Shown here piece by piece: positions 1 through 32,010 of a stretch of 64,000 bases of DNA; the stretch's first letter is position 1; each line of letters opens with the position of its first letter. This DNA comes from Engraulis encrasicolus (lineage: Eukaryota > Chordata > Actinopteri > Clupeiformes > Engraulidae): contig NC_085872.1 of assembly GCF_034702125.1 (NCBI RefSeq), forward strand, positions 24,714,502 to 24,778,501. The letters run 5' to 3'. The notes below the pieces were generated by a model, which had not been told where the DNA came from, searched no databases, and was given only the letters and a program-made list of their open reading frames with translations. A program made the position numbers and the translations under genes.

Positions 1-19276
<19,276 letters not shown>

Positions 19277-20440
19277 TCTCCATGTTCTTTTGATTTTTGT
19301 ATGTTTATATGTGTGTGTAGTCATTTTTTTATCTTCTGTCTATATTTCTGTCATTTTTATCTCCTCCTCCTCCCTCCTCCTCCATCAGTATGTTCTCTAG
19401 TGTTGTTTTTTATGTTCATGTTTTCAATCTATGCCAGTTGAATCTCTCTGATGGGTGTAAACTGCCTGGGAGGCTGCTTGATGTGAGGTGAGAGTGTAAC
19501 TTGTGAAAATTAAGTCAGTCTTTTGAGTCTTTACAAGTATTGCTGAGTTTATTCACTGTCTTCGCAAGGTTATTTAACTCTTTGCTTATAATACTCCCAA
19601 GAGAGAGGGAAATATGTAATCCATTAGATTTAGTGCTAGACGGTCGGTGCTTTGACAGATGTTTCTTTTTTTATTTATGTAAAAGGTTAGCAGTTTTAAT
19701 GGATGGTATTGAGAATATATTTTATAAAATATGTGTGGGAATGAATAGATCATGTTAAAATAGAATCACTACAAAAAATGTACAAAATATTTTTGAATTC
19801 AAAAAAGACAAAAATACTTAAGTATATATTTTCACCTACGTTGGCTCTAGATGTGGCCACATCTGTAGGAATACTTTGACACATATAAAGTTTGAATTAA
19901 TTTTGAAAGGGAGTTGAAAAGGCAGCATTTATTTGTAGAAGGCATTTTAAAAGGTTCCAATGCACTGCCAAATAATATCTCAGATCAATATAATTAGACC
20001 AATATGGAACCTGTACTCAGTATGTCTGTACCAACATACCAAAGCACTTGGGTGTTTGTTTTACATTTCCAGACAGTACTGTGCACGATAGCCAGTGTGT
20101 GAATAGAGAACAAGAAAAGGCACTATTGTAGGTTGTCTCTTTCAGCCGAGTCACAGAATCACTGGTGTTTGGAGATAACTACAGTATGTGATGCAGTGTT
20201 TTGAAGAAGAAAAAAAAGAAAGAAAGATATACAAGTATTTTGGTTGATTTTGGCCAAAGTTTACTTCAATGCATGCCTTTCAGATGTCTGAGATTAAATG
20301 TGTTTGCACAGAATATTGTAAATAGATGGTTTCTTTCTCTTATAATTTTATAAGCTTGTATAACATGTACAAAGGCTCTGTGGAAGAATTTGTGTGCGTG
20401 AAGGTGTCTGACCTAATAAAGGGCTGCCTGCTTGTAGAAC
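19277..20440 (+). other. kiaa1217: kiaa1217 3' UTR with poly(A) signal
   Basis: AT-rich, non-coding sequence follows the stop. AATAAA lies at 20415-20420, and a T-rich run follows at about 20460. The cleavage point (about 20440) is estimated from the signal. Confidence 0.7.
20317..20324 (+). promoter_or_regulatory. Pumilio-type 3' UTR element
   Basis: TGTAAATA matches the UGUANAUA Pumilio consensus about 90 bases before the poly(A) signal. It is a single short match and its function is inferred only. Confidence 0.3.
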
Positions 20441-21404
20441 TTTAATCTGTGTGGAGATTTTTTTTTTTTTTTACTTAGGAGCAACCTCAATACCGTTTTC
20501 AGTAAGAGTTTCAGTAGTTAAACTGTAGTGTAGACATTTAGTGTTACTCAAATAATTGATTGAAGTATCAACATTATCAGGGGAATCTTGCAAATACACA
20601 TGTGTGGTGCGGTTTGGATGGAACTAAGTCATTTAATTTCATATAAGAACTGAGAATGTCAAATAAAATCATTCATTCATTCATTCAAGGTACCAACACA
20701 GTATTTGGATATTGTTTTCTGTCTAATACCTCATCGAAATGTGTGCGCGCATTACATTAAATCGACTTGGCTGACATGCGTTTTGTCATGGACAGATCAT
20801 ATGGCGATACAAACTTTCACTATAGCAATATTTACAAATGAAATAATTGTATTTTTTTCGTAACACTTGTATGAAAGATTCCCTACCCTAGATTACTTAT
20901 TGTCAGTTAATAGGAAAGGCTCATTGGTAGGCAATAGAAATGATCCAGAGACTAATTCTTTCTTCAGACTCATTAGAATGCAAGCAATTTTGACTGTGCG
21001 TTCCATCTCATGATAAAATCAATTAACACATGATAAAGAAACTTCTAGTGAGCACCATTCATAGCTCACAAACCCTCCCTTGTGTAAAGGTGATTGGCAT
21101 ACCTATTAACTTGGACTTTGCCATGAAGACAATTATTCTCTTAGTTTTATAGATATATCAGCAGACTGTCAAATGTTCACAATGCATGATGATTACAGAG
21201 ATGCCCCTTGTTTTTGCCATCATAACATTTTCAAGATTATTTGTGGTCATCCATTTTCATTGCCTTTCATCACAACACTGTTTATATGGTTAAATTTCTT
21301 TCTGTACCTGCTACAATAACATGCAAACCTATAAATATCCCATCCATTGCTAATAAATTAACAATTTAGATTCAAAATGAAGCAGTGGATGGGCATACAC
21401 GTCA

Positions 21405-21800
21405 CATCTTTTAAAAACCCTGCCAGTTTAATTAGCTCCGTTTGAAATTTCACACTTAATGAATCCCAAGGCGTAGCCTCGTTAATTAGCCACTAATTTG
21501 TATATTAATAATACGGGGTAGAATTTGGTCCGCTTGTTGAAAAGCGTCTGAGAGGGAGGAACAGTCAGTAATTAAAATGTAAGTCCTTTTAACATTTAGG
21601 AGTAATTATTATTTTCCCTGGTCTTCCATTGCAGGGATGCATCAACAGCATAAATCTTTAAGGATTTTCACAAACCAGCAAGGAACTTTGTGTAAGTTAA
21701 TCAAAGATCACAGCTCATTTGCATTTTTAATTGGAATTAACAAGGGTGTTAATTAGTCTCAGTGAAACTAAGAATTGAATCGCTTGCACTGCTTCAAGTT
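21405..21800. other. candidate conserved non-coding element
   Basis: Dense TAATTA/ATTAGC-type homeodomain sites, TTTGCAT and CAAAG motifs in complex, non-repetitive sequence: TTTAATTAGCTCC, CTCGTTAATTAGCCACTAAT, TTTTTAATTGGAATTAAC. Texture-based; conservation cannot be checked here. Confidence 0.35.
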
Positions 21801-22659
21801 ATACTCCAATTGTCTTTTTTACACTAGCATGTCATACCCTCCATTTTCACAAGCATTTTAGGATGTCATGTTAATAATAGCAGTCATAATGGGTTTACCT
21901 TTATTGATATTTTGGGAGAATATTTGTTCGACATGAAAGGGCGAGTATACTGATGTCCGTATACATCTAGGATTGCACTAGTAACTGTCAAAACAGTCAT
22001 CAGGTGCAATGTCACATGACAGCTAATCCAAACCATCATCTCCAAATGTACACGAGAGAACAGGGCGGGAAAAAAAAAACTAAAAAACCCTCAAAACAAA
22101 ACAAAAAAACGATGGCATGGGTGGCAAAATATATAAATATATATAAAAATATGTGGAACATGACCTTGGAGGAGGGGACTGACTATGGGAGGTGTGTTTT
22201 TTATATATGTATATACTGTAGTATTTTAAGGGCGCCACCTCCAGGGCTGTGGTGACACTCCGCCAGAGAGCCTAGGGATGGCTGCAGGCCTATCTGTCTG
22301 ACAGCAGACAATTAGTTACAATCGGTAACTACCTCAGCTCTTCATTAGGAATTCATTACCACAGGCCTTATGGGACCGGCATACTTTAAAAACAATGTCA
22401 TAGATAAGGATCTGGGATCTCATCTCCCCATGTAATGGAACATATAACAAAAAATGAGACTGCCCAAAAAGGATAGCCTGATAAACCAGCCTACATGTGA
22501 GATTGGATGTGTAATTTAGTCTGGCCCCGATGAACGGTACAATCGGAAGACTGTTGATGAGCACAACCTTGTTGTCTTTCAAACCGTGTCTGTGCCTTTA
22601 GGCCAATGCGCTGGTTTACTAGGCTACAAAAAGGAGGTTTGGAGAACATATGGTCTAAC

Positions 22660-22851
22660 ATATCTTCTTCAACTTGGGGCCCACAAGAAATATCAGAGCC
22701 CACTTCTGACCCAGTAAACAATGTGACTCAAATTAATAAGGCAACAGCAACACTCGCAAATATTTAGATTTTTAAGAAATGATTTCAATGCCCAGTTGGA
22801 GTACCTTCAGGGCCCACCAGTGGGGCCTGGCCAAAAGATTGAGTCACTGGT
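22660..22851. mobile_element. second copy of the 1826-type element
   Basis: TTGGGGCCCACAAGAAATAT, TTCTGACCCAGTAAACAAT, ATGATTTCAATGCCCAGTTG and GGGCCCACCAGTGGG parallel the 1826-2039 element segment by segment. The ends are worn and I did not find a target duplication. Confidence 0.65.
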
Positions 22852-23109
22852 TGAACAAAACTATGGTAGATCTGGAGTCAACTTAGGTTACATTGCAAGG
22901 TCCCGGTCACATTCATTAATTACAGTGTAACAAAGTATGTAACAACATGTAACATTAAGCATGTGCACTAGAACTGGCAGTGATAAGCGTATGTACTGTA
23001 TGTACAGTGTAATTACAAAATATTATATGTTGATGCAAAAAGGTACACAAAAAAGTGAAAAAAGTTAGTGCACTTCAAGTACATAAACTCACATACAGCC
23101 TCATAAACT

Positions 23110-23551
23110 TTTAACTTTATCCACCAATTTATTTATTTTTTTACGAAAAAAGAATAAAGCAGAAGTTCTTCTGTAAAAACACACCATGATAAGTTCACAA
23201 CTGTCATAAGTTAACATCATAAAAATAACATACAGCTATTTACTAAAAGTCATAAAACTATTCGGTAAAACCTGGAACTTGTGTGCAGCATTGGAAAAAA
23301 ACACTGCAAAAAAGACAGCAATTAATTCATGGAACAATTTGTGGTTCTTCAGGAACATCTTCGTCTTCACATGGCCTTGCAGGAACAAACATTAACAGCA
23401 GCTTTCAGGCATGAGCCATGGGGCATCAACCTCGCCTCCCCATCACGTGAATTTATACGTGTGATTGTTAAGGACAATAATTGATTCATTAATATGAAAG
23501 TTTTTTTGTGGTTCAGTCATGACAAGAACTAATACAAAATATGATAAACTT
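23110..23551 (-). other. paxip1: paxip1 3' UTR
   Basis: On the - strand, AATAAA occurs at 23128-23133 and 23132-23137, about 415 bases after the stop. The true end is inferred from these signals. Confidence 0.6.
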
Positions 23552-23631
23552 TTAAGTAAGAAAAGGATATGATTCGTAATCCAACTTTTGTGTCAACACT
23601 CCGGTCAGGATGAATTCTGCATTGTGCACGT
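23552..23631 (-). CDS. paxip1: paxip1 exon 20, stop codon
   Basis: Encodes [20 protein letters not shown] and YPFLT, then TAA at 23554-23552; human ends DYESYKFN. Acceptor CCTTTAG. Confidence 0.95.
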
Positions 23632-24576
23632 CTAAAGGGGCAAAGAAACAAGAAAAAGCATTGGAATCGAGGGCACAGCAAAACAAAATGTACAGAAAAA
23701 AAGTGTCAAACCATAGATTTAAATCTGTGCTTACCAATATTTTTCAGGAAGTATTCCCTGAACAGATGTAGATCATTCTCACAAGATATGAGAACGATTT
23801 CTGGAAGGTTCTGGAAAAACAACAAACAAACACACACTCAACAAGAGAAGAGAAGACAACTACCCACAATATACAGTACAAACGTAAAAGCCAAGATGGA
23901 GCGGGGCTAATAAACAGGCAAAGCTATTTTTCCACACCATTTCAACACAAATGATCATTTCAGTGCTTACAATCTGCTGAAAGCACCTTCTGTGTGATAT
24001 AATAATCATCAAACTTTTTGACATGCAGTATACCGGGGCACACTGCGGTAGAGTGCAAGAAGGATGAGCCAAAAGGATGAACACTTACTTTGTTTTGCTT
24101 GTGCTCCATAATCTTACGGAAAGAGGGCATCTTTGGCAGTAGCTTCCCTCCAGCACACTCCACAATGACTTTCGTGATGCGCAGGCTTGGAGTGATCCCA
24201 GGGGAGACATAGAAATACTTGCCCTGGAGGAACACAGGGAGATGGAGAGATAGAGACAAGGGATAGATGAGAGCAAGAAGAGAGAGAAATGGAGAAGGAG
24301 AACAGAGAAAATTGACTCCCCTTTCTCTCCTTGGAAGCCTGGCTGTGACATCCAATTAAGAAGCATCAAAACGGGACGGGCGCACGTCAACTTCAGCCAG
24401 CGTGCCTTACACATCTCTTATCTATCCATTCCAACACCATGATTAACTGTCTGGTGCTTTTTTTTCTCAGAAAACGTGCTGTTTGTTATCAGTGGGTCAG
24501 ACACATATGGGACACAGGGACAGGAGCACACACTCTAGGATAAGGATGAGTGCCGGGAACAGGACACAGTGCGCTA

Positions 24577-24611
<35 letters not shown>

Positions 24612-26892
24612 CGCGCAGACCTTGAAGAGCTTGGCTGTGTGGGCCCTCTTCAGAGATTCCTCCAGACTGAAGCTGAACAGCACCTCCGCTTCTGCGTCCC
24701 GCAGCTGGTACTTCTGTTCATCTATGGGGCACGCAGATTACAAGAGAAATTCAAATCAGATTCAATGACCACCATCCATGACACATTCACTACATTAGCG
24801 TTTTGGAGAGCGCGCACCTCCAGATTAAACAGGTGCCGGACTTAAACACGATTAAACATAAAAAGAAGGAAGGTCCGCACACTGTTGCTGCTCCAGGTTT
24901 ATTAACACAACGTTTCGACCATGCAAGATTGCATGATCGAAACGTTGTGTTAATAAACCTGGAGCAGCAAGAGTGTGCGGACCTTCCTTCTTTTCACATT
25001 CACTACATTAGTCATTATAGTCATTATACTCACCACCGGCGGTTCCTCCATAGGGGCGATTTGTGCGACGCACTACCAAACACAGATGTTTGGGTTTTTT
25101 TTTTTTTTTTAATGTAACATTCGTTGCTAGGGCTGGTGATTAATCTTCTGTAGTCAAACTGGTTGTATGTCATTGTCCAATCAGATTAATGTCGCGCCTG
25201 GTGGTACCACGCCCATTTGGGGCGATTTCTGTCAAGCTGGGAGTCGCACTAGAGCTCTCCCATTGACAGTAATGATACGTCAGTTTTTTTCAAAAATCAG
25301 GCCCCCAATACATTTTCTATGAGGGTTTATGTGCTCGCACAAACGACGTGCTTTCGTCATCTGCATGTTGCAACTTGCGCGGGAGCATGATGAGCATTCT
25401 ACAAACAAGATGGCGAGTGTTGAGTGCGAGAATACGGCAGTGTCTCTGAAAGAAGTGCCCTTTCGTCTACATACTACAAATGCGGAGAAAGCAACGATCA
25501 AACACACCCACCCATCCATTATTACCAATTCGGGTTAAAGGAGCACTCTTGCCAATTTCAATATGCTGTTGTATTGCTCACGCTACCCTTGACCCGGTGA
25601 TGCTGCATTTTTTGGCTAAGCACTAGATATGAGCTTTTCTAATGTGGGCAGATTTTGTTTGCATTTAAAAAAATCTTAACATGGGCCTACTCCAAATATT
25701 TTCCCAAAAGGTATCACTGTTTGCTAGTTGTCTGCTGCTGTTGCATAACGTTTCGTTTTTGGGAATGAATCAAGACGTTTTTTTTAAATGTCAACAAACA
25801 CCTGCCCTCATTACGATGACCAGAATCTCTGAAAAGGCTGAAGGAAAAAAAAAATCTCAGGTACTGACGACAAGTCCAGGGTAGTTGTTGAAATTGGCTG
25901 GAGTTACCCTTTAATTCTAAAAAGATTACACTTTGAACAATTTTGTATGGGAAAAAGCCTGGGTCATTTCCCAACGCTACACTGTCTCTCTCTCCCCATC
26001 ACTTCCTGTCATGATCCTTTATCTAAAATCTGTTGAACTGTGCAGTGTCCGTAGAACGTACTATATGGTAATGTCACGGTTAGACGCCGGCATTATACGT
26101 ATGACATAACGATGTCATAACATCATCATAATGCAGTCATGAATGTGTCAAACATTATGTCAATGTCATAAACATTGTATGACTTTGTCTTTAAGTGAAA
26201 TTTGGTTATGACAAAGACAGGCCTAACAATGTCAACTTTTCATGGTCATAAAACGTTTATGACATTGGCATTATGTTTATGACTCGTTCATGACACTATT
26301 ATGACACTGTTATGTCATACGTATGACGCCGGCGTCAAGTAAAGTGTTACCCAATAGACATCCTTGTCATTCACGGGTCTCCTCATACCGACAAACTGCT
26401 GGCTCTTCCAGCTCTCCTCCAGCCACTCGGACGTGACCACGTGCTTGGCCACGGGGAAGGCGGCCAGGAACTTCACCGTGCGCTGCACCTTGTTAGCCGC
26501 CAGGTGGGTGCACTGCTGGGGATTGTCCGTCCACTCCCCTCCGAGCTCATGCAACTTCTGCACAGATAGACCAAGGAAAGAAAGCAATAAGGGAAAAGAC
26601 AAAAACAGAGTTAAGAATTAAGGATTGGGCGAGAAAAAGTCCACCTCATCCATCTTGATTCCATAAATGCAAATTGGAAAGAAAAAAAAAAAAACCCTAA
26701 AGATTGTCGATGGTTTTCGCATTTGTTCCGCTTAACATCTTTCACGTCATTCCTCGAGTACCGGAAATCCGTGTCCTCATCAGGAAAGAAAATCAATGTG
26801 ATGTAAGGGTCAGCACACCAATATTCCACAACTTTGACTACCCGTACTTTCTCACTTGTGTATACAAGGGTACACCATTTGTCCAAATTTGA

Positions 26893-26923
<31 letters not shown>

Positions 26924-29829
26924 AATTCAATGTCCACATGCCAATGGATAATGCTGTATCTTTTCAGCCAACTCTCCTCTGTGTTTTGGTCTGTAAGCAT
27001 ACCTTTATGTATTGCAGGACGTTGGGCTTGCCAAAGCCAGTGAAACACACCACAGGTTTAGACCCTGGTGACAGCTTCTTAGTTGGTGTAGGGAGCTCTT
27101 CAAGCCTAGACCACAGAATTCACATAAAACCAAAACGTTAGACTCAAAACAATCGCCTAACAATTTTTTTGATCCCAAATGTAGGAAAATAATGAGCTAA
27201 GACAGTGTAACTGGGGAGCCAAAATCCCAAAAATGGGTTGAACCTGACATGACTTATTTATTTCTTATTTGTCATTTTTTGATAGTTTTATCCCTAACAG
27301 TCGAAATGTGTTGGTGCATGTGGCACAAATAAAATAAAGGACTTAGCAGAGTTGCCTCGGAACCTTCCTTCTTTTGTTGATCATTTTGTTTGTAGTTTAG
27401 TTATTCTTTACATTTGTTTACTTTGTGCCTCTGGGGCCTTAGTTAATTTGGGTTCCCAAAGTCAAAAAAACATTGTCTGAAACTCCTTGTTCATGGTTTC
27501 CTAAATGCATTCCATCTGCTCTAAACAGCACTGGACATTACCCTCAACAGAAGGGTACATGCACTAAAATAGGCGCAATGTTTTTCCACAATATTTACGA
27601 CAGAGCAACACTCCTTAAGGATAAAACTATCAACAAATCACAAATATAAAGTATAACAAGCCATGTCAGGTTCAACCAATTTTATTTAGCTTTTGGGACT
27701 CAGCAGGGGGCTCCCTGACTAATGTGCATCTGTGCCATTTTGTACTCACTTGGGTTTCTTAGACGGTATCTGAGGGTTATCAGCTTGCTTCTGTTTCAAT
27801 TGTAGGCGTAGTGTCTGGACAAACAAGGAAGAAAGTTATTGCTTAAAGGGACACTGTGCAGGCAATGGTCAAAAAAGGTACTGCAACTATGCTGTTCATT
27901 GAAACTGGGCTGCCAATTGCCAAATTTGATCTTTACATGAAAGTTTACTAAGTAATAAACAAATATTTTCTAATATGATCCAAGTGCAGTCATTTTTGCA
28001 GGTAAAAATGGCTATTTTTGGAAATTCAAAATGGCAGACCATGGAGAAGATCCCCCTTTTCATGTATGAAAAGTGCAATTTTTCCAGTCATAATGAATAC
28101 TTAGGATTTGATGGTGGTGGTGGTAAGTATTCATGAAAAAGGTAACATGGCAGGTAACAAGGCAGCATGAATTCTGGAAATAAACAACTAAAATCTCACA
28201 CAGTTTCCCTTTAAAGACATTATATTTGACTTATTTCCAGACACAGTAACAATTCCAGTATTGACTAATAGGCGTGCGTGTGCATGTGTGTGTGAGCGTG
28301 CGTATGCACATATACATGTATGCATTCATGCAAGTAACATGTTGCTAGAACTTACTGCTAAAGCATCTGGTGCCACCTTCACAGGCGTCCGCCACGCACC
28401 TGGAAAAAATCAATCAATCATATGCATCAGCAACCACACTAAAAGCACAACCACCAATTTTTCCCCAAAACAAGAAAATGACTAAGAAAATGGATAGCAC
28501 CATGCATGCCAGATGAAAACAACTCACACCTTTGCTTTGCAGTTTATATTATGGACACAAAGTTAACTTCCCACAGGGTGTGCTGTGGTGTGGTGTGATG
28601 GGAGAGATCTTCTTAAGCAATTATTATTACACAAATTGTGCCAAGGAGTTTGGCGTGGCCCCTTACCCAGCAGATTGTGGATGTGCACCAGGTGCAGGTT
28701 GGGTGCAAAGGGCTCCTGCAGGTTGAACTGGGAGTACCTGCTGTGCTGCACCTGCCGCAGTGCCTCGAAGTTGCCCAGCAGGATGTCACACAGCCACTGG
28801 GCGTTGACACAGGGGATGCGCCACTCCTTCGCTCTCTGGTACTTGGCCCCGCTCGGCCTGAGGACAAGGACAGGACGGCAAGGGTGGGTAAGCAAGACGG
28901 ACATTCGGACATCACACCGCGTAAGGGGAATGGGGGCTCGGCTCACACAAGACCATGAGCCATGTGACCATTAGATTTATCATAATGTAAAAAAAAAATT
29001 GACAAAGTAACTTATAGTCTCCAAATGGTTGATGAGATATGAGGCTGTAATAGCGGTCATTGTAACTGTAAGATTGGCAAGTGTTTTCAAGTTCAACCAA
29101 TAAGGCAATTTGCTAAAAGCTTTAGGTGTCCTCTCACTTAGGAACTACCATTACATCTCTCACACTGAATAACTTTCGGCCCTCATCACACCATCAAATT
29201 AGAACCAGAAATTACAATTACTTCAGGTTAATGTTATGGAGCTCGAGGCATTAGTTATACTGCAAGTGATGAGAAAGTGACTTACTGTTTGCAGATGACC
29301 ACAGTGTTGCTATGGCTCAGATAGCCAGTGTATCGGGCGCCTGCTAGGAGGCACATGAGCCTCAGGTCCATGCGATCCGTATCCACGAAGCCAGATATAG
29401 CCACGATCTGAGAAGAGGAAACATTGTTAGGGCAAAATAGCAAAACGTGTATAGGGGCAAAATGTCATAAGATTTTGGTATTGGGAAATACAGCATGGCT
29501 ACTTCCGTAAAATACCGGTACACTGTAAAAAGTATAACAAAACATCTAGGAAAAAATATTCTGGAAACACTGCTGATAGTAAAGGAGGAACTGTGAAGGA
29601 AATAAGTTTCTTGAAGGAAAGTGTGGAAAGGTACTGGGCCTTACATGCTGCGAGCAGGGCTTTGCTCCAGGGGGGAAGGCAAAGGGGAGGTGTATTGCTT
29701 TATGTGGGGGGACCATCTTCCTCTTCTTCAGGACAGACTCAAGCCAGTGGACAGTGACACATCGCTTCCCCTCCCTAAGGGCCTGGACACAATCATGCAC
29801 CAGGGAAAATGTTATTAAAGTGTAGTAAA

Positions 29830-29892
<63 letters not shown>

Positions 29893-31353
29893 AATATATA
29901 CAAATATTTAAAAATATCTTAAGGGATTTAAAAAAACAAACCTGTGTACAATCACTATGCAATAAACAGACAATGTTCAATTCCCTGATTTGCATGATCC
30001 GACATTCTAAGCAAAAGCACTATTAAGTTTGCATGAAGCACAGGTTATCTAGATGGGTCTTCTTCACACCTGTATAGGCGAGATGAGGCATCATTGTACC
30101 ACCTACCTGAACATACATGCTGCTGACTTGACTTTCACAAAGCAGGTGGGTGCACCGACTGTTCAGGGACGAGTCCACAGTACCACCATGATCTACAATG
30201 GTCTGCAGGAAGAGGGAGATTTCAAATTCCGCAATAAGCGTTTTGTTTTCAAATATATACGGCAAACAGCGCAGTAACTTTCACACACACACTGATGCAT
30301 TCAACAAATTAAGTCACCTTTTTCCAACTTGACAAGAGTTGTCTGTCGGCCATCTGTTCTGGATAGTCAGCAATGGCAAAAACACATCCTGCTAGGCAAC
30401 CCCCTTCAGGAACTGAGGGACGAAAAAAGCATGTGTTAAAAAGTTGGAAAATGTCTTGAAGATGGATCAGCATTTCCAAAAGCCTTTTCTTTTGCACACC
30501 AACCACCATGGATATGAATACTAGACACTCTGTTGACCACAATTGACTAAAGTCGGATTGCTGACATGTTTCGCCAGCATACTGCTGCCATCGATCTGTG
30601 ACAACGCAGTTACACGCATTACCCTGTAGGTGGCGGTAATATCTATGAGACAGAGCTCGAAATCGACGTCATTAGGGCTGCAACTAACGATTATTTTAAT
30701 AGTCGACTAATCGATAGATCTAGTCACGATTAATCACGATTAGTCATGAAAAGAAAAGACTTGGTCCAACCTTCGACAAACCTTCCCGGCGGCCTCTAGC
30801 GCAGGGAAGTGAAAAAAATCTTAAGCTCACAATGAGCTTTAAATCATGATGGTAGCTTAATTACTCCAAGATACAACGTCCAATTCATACGTGCTGGGCA
30901 ATTTTAGGTGGAAAAAATTAATAAAGCATTAATAAAGTAAGTAAAAAAGCATTGAATTAAATGAAACGATTAGTCGACAATGAAAATTCTTGTCAACAAA
31001 TTTTTATAGTCGATTAGTCACAATTTGGCGACTAATCGTTGCAGCCCTAGACATCATATCCCCTGCATTCCACTTCAAAAGGCTGAACATGGCATCTAGT
31101 GTTCATATCCATCATCAACCCCAAGCTAGAGAAGGTCACCATGGTAACAACATCTTAAATACAATAACACTTCCAATGTAAGGTGAAAAACTACAACAAG
31201 CTGAGTGGGTGTGTTCTTACTTTCCACGCCCGGCTCATGACCGAACAGTTGGTGAGGCTGTATAGGGTGGATGCCCGGCTGCATTCCCGGCTGAGCCTGC
31301 GGTGGCATGCCCTGCTGCGGCGGATGCGGCATCCCCTGCTGATTCTGGTTCTG

Positions 31354-31387
<34 letters not shown>

Positions 31388-31656
31388 AGGTGCTGCTGCT
31401 GCAACTGCTGCTGCTGCATGAAATGCTGCTGCTGCTGTTGTTGCTGCAAGTGCTGCTGTTGCATTTGCTGTTGCTGATTCTGCTGCTGATTTTGTTGCTG
31501 TTGTTGCTGCTGCTGCTGCTGGAGCTGCATTTGCATCCTCTGCTGCTGCAACTGCTGCAGCTGCTGCTGGAGAGCATGCTGTTGTTGCTGCTGGAGCTGC
31601 TGCTGCAGGGGTGGGCGCAGGAGCTGCTGGGGCCGAAGCTGCTGCTGAGAGAACTG

Positions 31657-31692
<36 letters not shown>

Positions 31693-31809
31693 ATTGAAGA
31701 GCTGCTGTGGATGCATCTGTTGCTGATGAGCCTGTTGTTGTTGCTGCTGCTGCTGCTGCATAAATTGATGGGACTGCTGGGGCATCTGAGGAAAACCTTG
31801 CGGTGGAAC

Positions 31810-31848
<39 letters not shown>

Positions 31849-31970
31849 TTGCTGCTGCTGCTGGTGTAACTGCATGACTTGGGGTGGCATGTGGGGCATC
31901 ATTGTATGTTGTTGAGGTGGCATTTGCTGCGGGTGATGCTGTTGCTGCTGTGGCAACTGATGGCCCTGCG

Positions 31971-32010
<40 letters not shown>

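Larger units (their letters stand above)
20441..23110. other. intergenic region between the convergent genes
   Basis: No exons seen. It holds an AT-rich candidate conserved block (21405-21800), a degenerate copy of the GGGCCCAC...CCCACCAG repeat also seen at 1826 (22660-22851), and otherwise anonymous AT-rich sequence. Confidence 0.7.

Noticed and set aside
26315..26388. Longer exon 16 reading on to VNDKDVYW
   Set aside because: That donor is in phase 0 and breaks the join to exon 17; the earlier GTCG|GTATGA gives [11 protein letters not shown], as in other PTIPs.
31183..31869. 228-codon + strand ORF rich in Leu
   Set aside because: It is the antisense of the paxip1 poly-Gln exon (CTG read as Leu).
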